A stretch of DNA of 9,473 nucleotides, from NCBI GenBank assembly GCA_028276315.1, contig JAPYWP010000017.1:1-9473 (forward strand), given 5' to 3'. The DNA is from Minisyncoccota bacterium. Its GTDB lineage: Bacteria > Patescibacteriota > Minisyncoccia > UBA6257 > HR35. The notes under the pieces were generated by a model, which was not told the origin of the DNA, ran no database searches, and was given only the letters and a program-made list of their open reading frames with translations. The number at the start of each line of letters is the position of its first letter. Position 1 is the stretch's first letter. Below, in pieces: positions 7,028 through 9,473 of the stretch. Made by a program: the position numbers and the translations under genes.

Positions 7028-7071
7028 TATTTTCTAATATTCTTTTTAAAATTAAAAGATGCTAAATTTTG

Positions 7072-7104
7072 TTGAAATTGGAAGTTTGAAAAAAATGGTA
7101 TAAT
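7072..7104 (+). promoter_or_regulatory. Extended -10 promoter for the small membrane peptide gene
   Basis: TGGTATAAT at 7096-7104 is an extended -10 box. TTGGAA (7078-7083) sits 15 nt upstream as a short-spaced -35, and TTGAAA (7072-7077) lies farther off at 21 nt. The predicted start is near 7111, giving a leader of ~23 nt that contains a Shine-Dalgarno sequence. The adjoining stretch 7028-7071 after glyA holds nothing else I can support. Confidence 0.6.
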
Positions 7105-7133
7105 TTAACTTTGAAAATAAAAAAGGGTGATAT

Positions 7134-7277
7134 ATGAAGAAATTAATTTTTATTTTAGGTTTAATTTTTTTGATTGTAACTGTTATTTTGATACCAACTC
7201 CAATCTTATTTCTTTTTTTAAATTTTTTATTTAAAAAAAGAATTACTAATTTCTTGAAAATTGAAACCTACATGTAA
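7134..7277 (+). CDS. Small hydrophobic membrane peptide (47 aa), unknown function
   Basis: The product starts MKKLIFILGLIFLIVTVILI, continues PTP at 21-23, then a second hydrophobic run ILFLFLNFLF (24-33), then KKR and a polar tail ending ETYM. This suggests one long span or a short hairpin bent at the Pro-Thr-Pro, with positive charge at both ends. It is the only start in the window with a clear Shine-Dalgarno match: AAGGGTGAT at 7123-7131, close before the ATG at 7134. Its own extended -10 promoter lies upstream and an intrinsic terminator downstream, so it forms a complete one-gene unit between glyA and eno. I do not recognise the family. The layout faintly recalls small PGPGW-type membrane proteins, but that motif is absent. 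It could also be a signal-anchor peptide. Confidence 0.65.
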   Translation: MKKLIFILGLIFLIVTVILIPTPILFLFLNFLFKKRITNFLKIETYM

Positions 7278-7290
7278 TATGTAATCTCCT

Positions 7291-7312
7291 CGCCCCGCTT
7301 CGGGGCTTTTTT
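7291..7312 (+). terminator. Intrinsic terminator after the small membrane peptide gene
   Basis: GCCCCG (7292-7297), loop CTT, CGGGGC (7301-7306), followed directly by six T (7307-7312). This is a perfect 6-bp all-GC stem in otherwise AT-rich DNA. It ends 13 nt before the enolase ATG, so it insulates eno from upstream transcription. Confidence 0.9.
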
Positions 7313-7314
7313 AT

Positions 7315-7320
7315 TATAAT
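7315..7320 (+). promoter_or_regulatory. Candidate -10 box for eno
   Basis: TATAAT lies 5 nt before the ATG at 7326, predicting transcription starting at or next to the start codon. At 17 nt upstream the sequence falls in the terminator stem (GCCCCG), so there is no recognisable -35. A chance match in AT-rich DNA is possible, but the terminator just upstream means eno needs a promoter here or depends on read-through. Confidence 0.4.
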
Positions 7321-7325
7321 TTATT

Positions 7326-8549
7326 ATGAAAATTGAAGATATAAAAATTAATAAAATTTTAGATTCAAGGGGAATGTGGACAATAGAGGTAGAAATTTTA
7401 AGTGAAGGAATAAGAGAAAAAGCATCTATACCATCAGGGAAAAGTAGAGGAAGTTATGAAGCAAAAAATCTTGAATATGAAGATATTTTAAAAAATTTGA
7501 AAGAATTTTTAAAAAAAATTCAAGATATAAATTTTAATGGTTCGAAAGAATTTGATAATTTTTTAATTGAAAATGCGGGGGAAAATAAAAAGGAGCTTGG
7601 TGCTAATTTTACTTTAGGGCTATCAATTGCTTTTTCAAGAATTTTGGCAAAAAAAGAAAATTTAGAATTATGGCAATATTTAAAAAAAGAGTACGCAGAT
7701 CAAGATGAACTTAAAACTATACAGCGCGAAAAATTTTATATGCCTGGTCTTATGATTAATGTTATTGGAGGAGGAGTTCATTCTAATAATAATTTAGATT
7801 TTCAAGAGTATTGGTTAACCACGGATAAACGCGAATTACAAAACGGATTAACGCCACCACGGATGGGTGCGGATTTCAAAACGGATAAATGCGGATACAA
7901 CAATGATTTGCGCGGATATTTTGATGATGTTTTAAATAAAATTTTAAATGCTATAAAAAAACTAGAAGAAAAATTACCAAAGCCTCTAGGTAAAAACGAT
8001 GAAGGAGCTTTTTGTACTAATTTTTCAGATAATTACCAGCCATTTGTATTTTTGCTTGAATTTAAAAATGATTTTGAACTTGGTGCTGATATTGCTGCAA
8101 ATCAAATAACAAAATTGGTTAATTGGAAAAGAATTTATGATAAATTAAAAGTTTTAGATGTTAAATATTTAGAAGATCCATTTAAAGAAGATGAGTTTGA
8201 AAATTTTGCAAAATTAAGAAAAGAAGGATTTAAAGTTATTGGTGATGATTTGACAGTAACTAATGTTGAAAGACTCAAAATTGCTTTAGAAAAAAATTCA
8301 GTTGATGGAGTCATTGTCAAACCAAATCAAGTAGGAACAATTTTAGAAACTTTTGAATTTGTCAAATTAGCAAAAGAAAATAATTTATTTACAATTTTTT
8401 CACATCGCAGCGGAGAAACAAATGATCATTGGCTTATTGATTTAGGCATTGCTTTTGATACTGATTTTTTCAAAATAGGTCCACCACTTCAAGGCGAGCG
8501 AGTAGCTAAATATAATAGATTAAGAGAAATTTTGGAAAAATTTTTATAA
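7326..8549 (+). CDS. eno: Divergent enolase with an in-frame repeat insertion
   Basis: Enolase interconverts 2-phosphoglycerate and phosphoenolpyruvate in lower glycolysis, in the cytosol. Landmarks: DSRG (13-16); the mobile catalytic loop PSGKSRGSYEA (36-46); INVIGGGVHSNNNLDFQE (144-161); NDEGAF (224-229), replacing the usual GDEGGY, with the acid/base glutamate E226; metal ligands D255, E283 (YLEDP) and D307/D308 (IGDDLTVTN); catalytic lysine K332 (VKPNQVG); FSHRSGET (358-365) with H360; and K383 before ERVAKYN. All core catalytic residues are present. At 407 residues it is a little shorter than typical (~430) despite an extra hydrophilic block at ~166-197, which is the CGGAT-array insertion listed separately. 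A second unusual polar stretch, YADQDELKTIQREK (123-136), may also be insertional. ATG 7326 is the natural start; no SD precedes it. Confidence 0.93.
   Translation: MKIEDIKINKILDSRGMWTIEVEILSEGIREKASIPSGKSRGSYEAKNLEYEDILKNLKEFLKKIQDINFNGSKEFDNFLIENAGENKKELGANFTLGLSIAFSRILAKKENLELWQYLKKEYADQDELKTIQREKFYMPGLMINVIGGGVHSNNNLDFQEYWLTTDKRELQNGLTPPRMGADFKTDKCGYNNDLRGYFDDVLNKILNAIKKLEEKLPKPLGKNDEGAFCTNFSDNYQPFVFLLEFKNDFELGADIAANQITKLVNWKRIYDKLKVLDVKYLEDPFKEDEFENFAKLRKEGFKVIGDDLTVTNVERLKIALEKNSVDGVIVKPNQVGTILETFEFVKLAKENNLFTIFSHRSGETNDHWLIDLGIAFDTDFFKIGPPLQGERVAKYNRLREILEKFL
7821..7920. repeat. CGGAT direct-repeat array inserted in eno
   Basis: Seven CGGAT words, all in one orientation, begin at 7822, 7844, 7860, 7870, 7882, 7892 and 7913 (spacings 22, 16, 10, 12, 10, 21). 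Unlike the glyA element, I find no ATCCG right arm. The first ~35 bp align with the left arm of the glyA element (ACGGATwAA..CGAATT....AACGGATTAA), and 7881-7898 aligns with 6118-6135 (ACGGATwAATGCGGATA). The block is richer in G and C than the rest of eno and encodes a charged, glycine-rich stretch with no expected enolase match apart from RMGADF (179-184). The edges are approximate. Confidence 0.75.
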
Positions 8550-8550
8550 T
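8545..8550 (+). promoter_or_regulatory. Candidate -10 box for the downstream CPR-type gene
   Basis: TATAAT overlaps the eno stop codon and ends 7 nt before the ATG at 8558. No -35 is recognisable at 17 nt. Co-transcription with eno is equally possible, since only 8 bp separate the genes and there is no terminator between them. Confidence 0.3.
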
Positions 8551-8557
8551 TTAAATA

Positions 8558-9473
8558 ATGACTAACGGGAAATTTTTAAAAGAAAAATACTGGGAAAGAA
8601 AAGGATTTCGAGAAGCAGTAGAAAGATCAGCAAAAAGAGCAGTTGGCAAAATACCGCCTAAACCACAAGAACAAATTAATCTTTATCTTCAAAGATTATA
8701 TAAAGGTTTAACAGGCAAAGAATTAGGAGAAGAATTAACTAGAAAAGGTTTTCCAGAAAGATTTAAAAGATTTATTCTCCATAAAATCAAAAAAGAATAT
8801 TTTTTCAACCCTCAGGAAATAAAAGAAGATGAGTTAAATAATATTTTAAAAAATATCTTACTTGGTAATTTTGCAGAACAAAGAGGCTATACTTTAGAAC
8901 AATTAAGAAATCCTCAAATTATAGAAGAAGTAATTAAACAATGGGAAAAAGAAACAGGTGAAAATTTTTTAACCTATCAAATACCAAAAGAAGAAAAAGA
9001 AAAAATTATTGAACAAACAATAAAAGATCAAGAAGAAAGCTTAAATTATTGGTTTAACTATTTTCTTTCTTCTGAAGCAGAAAACTATCCTTTAGAATTT
9101 AGATACTGGGCATTTGTAGAAATGTTAAAATGCGGAAGTTATGATGAAAAAAGAAGAACATTTAATGAAAGAACAAAATCAACAATAGCTCCATTCCCTC
9201 CATTAAATCAACAAGCCTTAGCTATAGTTTTAGATGAAATAATAAGAAGACAAAAGAAAGAACCATCTCAAATTTTAGCTTCCTTACAAGATGAAAATGA
9301 AAGAAAAGAATTTAAAAAAAGATTACAAGCAGAAAACTTTAAAGACTTATATGGTTTTGCTTTAGATTATGTAAAAAGATTAGTTTTACCAAAAGAAAGA
9401 TTACCTATTATAAAAGGAGAATGGAGGGTATTCAAAAAAGGCTCTAACCCTAAAGAATTAGTAAAAGCTATTC
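8558..9473 (+). CDS. Large CPR-type conserved protein of unknown function (N-terminal part, cut by window end)
   Basis: Open from ATG 8558 to the last base: 305 complete codons with no stop. The start is MTNGKFLKEKYWERKGFREA. No signal peptide or membrane span is visible; the protein is charged and mostly helical. Residues ~160-225 look most conserved: a Trp/Tyr-rich piece (YWFNYFL, FRYWAFVEML), then SYDEKRRTFNERTKSTIAPF and a PPLNQQALAIVLDEI helix. Residues ~285-305 read IKGEWRVFKKGSNPKELVKAI. From memory this matches a large family common in Parcubacteria-like genomes in which a GEWxxYxxGS segment precedes a GTGWCTA-type motif; that part would lie past the window, so it is unverified. No function is assigned. 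It probably follows eno in the same transcript or has its own near-leaderless start. Confidence 0.8.
   Translation, partial: MTNGKFLKEKYWERKGFREAVERSAKRAVGKIPPKPQEQINLYLQRLYKGLTGKELGEELTRKGFPERFKRFILHKIKKEYFFNPQEIKEDELNNILKNILLGNFAEQRGYTLEQLRNPQIIEEVIKQWEKETGENFLTYQIPKEEKEKIIEQTIKDQEESLNYWFNYFLSSEAENYPLEFRYWAFVEMLKCGSYDEKRRTFNERTKSTIAPFPPLNQQALAIVLDEIIRRQKKEPSQILASLQDENERKEFKKRLQAENFKDLYGFALDYVKRLVLPKERLPIIKGEWRVFKKGSNPKELVKAI

Noticed and set aside
7028..7060. A/T-rich inverted repeat after glyA (CTTTTTAAAATTAAAAG) as a terminator
   Set aside because: The possible stem is short, AT-only and lacks a following T tract. Such matches are frequent by chance in DNA this AT-rich.
7821..7920. CGGAT array as a CRISPR array
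   Set aside because: Repeat words are only 5-9 bp with irregular 10-22-bp spacing and lie inside an open coding frame. There are no ~30-bp repeats, unique spacers or cas genes.

Overview
The window looks like a piece of a Candidate Phyla Radiation (Patescibacteria) chromosome, probably of Parcubacteria type. The DNA is very AT-rich, genes are packed with almost no spacers, and proteins are rich in lysine, isoleucine and asparagine. The enolase and thymidylate synthase are divergent, and the last gene resembles a large family I associate with CPR genomes. TAA, TAG and TGA all end genes, and TGA is not read through, which argues against the UGA=Gly code of Gracilibacteria/Absconditabacteria. 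The lineage call rests on protein character and memory, not on a search.

Layout: 1-69 is the tail of a plus-strand gene. 152-1451 (minus) is a putative HExxH zinc peptidase whose reading frame breaks at a six-base homopolymer; its last ~49 residues continue in another frame. 1557-3998 (minus) is a P-type ATPase of the Mg2+-transporting (MgtA-like) type. A 16-bp divergent spacer containing a perfect 14-bp palindrome separates it from the plus-strand pair thyX (4015-5676) and glyA (5669-7027), which overlap by 8 bp. A 47-codon membrane-peptide gene with its own promoter, Shine-Dalgarno sequence and terminator lies at 7134-7277. A divergent enolase follows (7326-8549), then the N-terminal 305 residues of a large CPR-type protein (8558 to the window end).

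Metabolic logic: GlyA makes 5,10-methylene-tetrahydrofolate from serine and ThyX uses it to methylate dUMP, so the overlapping pair is a compact one-carbon/thymidylate unit. Enolase belongs to lower glycolysis, and the ATPase probably handles Mg2+ or another divalent cation.

Most unusual: (1) glyA carries an in-frame 108-bp imperfect palindrome built from CGGAT/ATCCG words, and eno carries a related ~100-bp one-directional CGGAT array in a different reading frame. Together they look like a dispersed repeat family that inserts into essential genes and is translated. (2) The ThyX is a tandem double-domain protein in which each half keeps a different part of the split signature motif. (3) Five of six observable gene starts have a TATAAT-like box only 5-10 nt before the ATG, predicting nearly leaderless mRNAs; only the small membrane-peptide gene has a leader and SD. 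(4) The putative peptidase appears frameshifted at an A6 tract.
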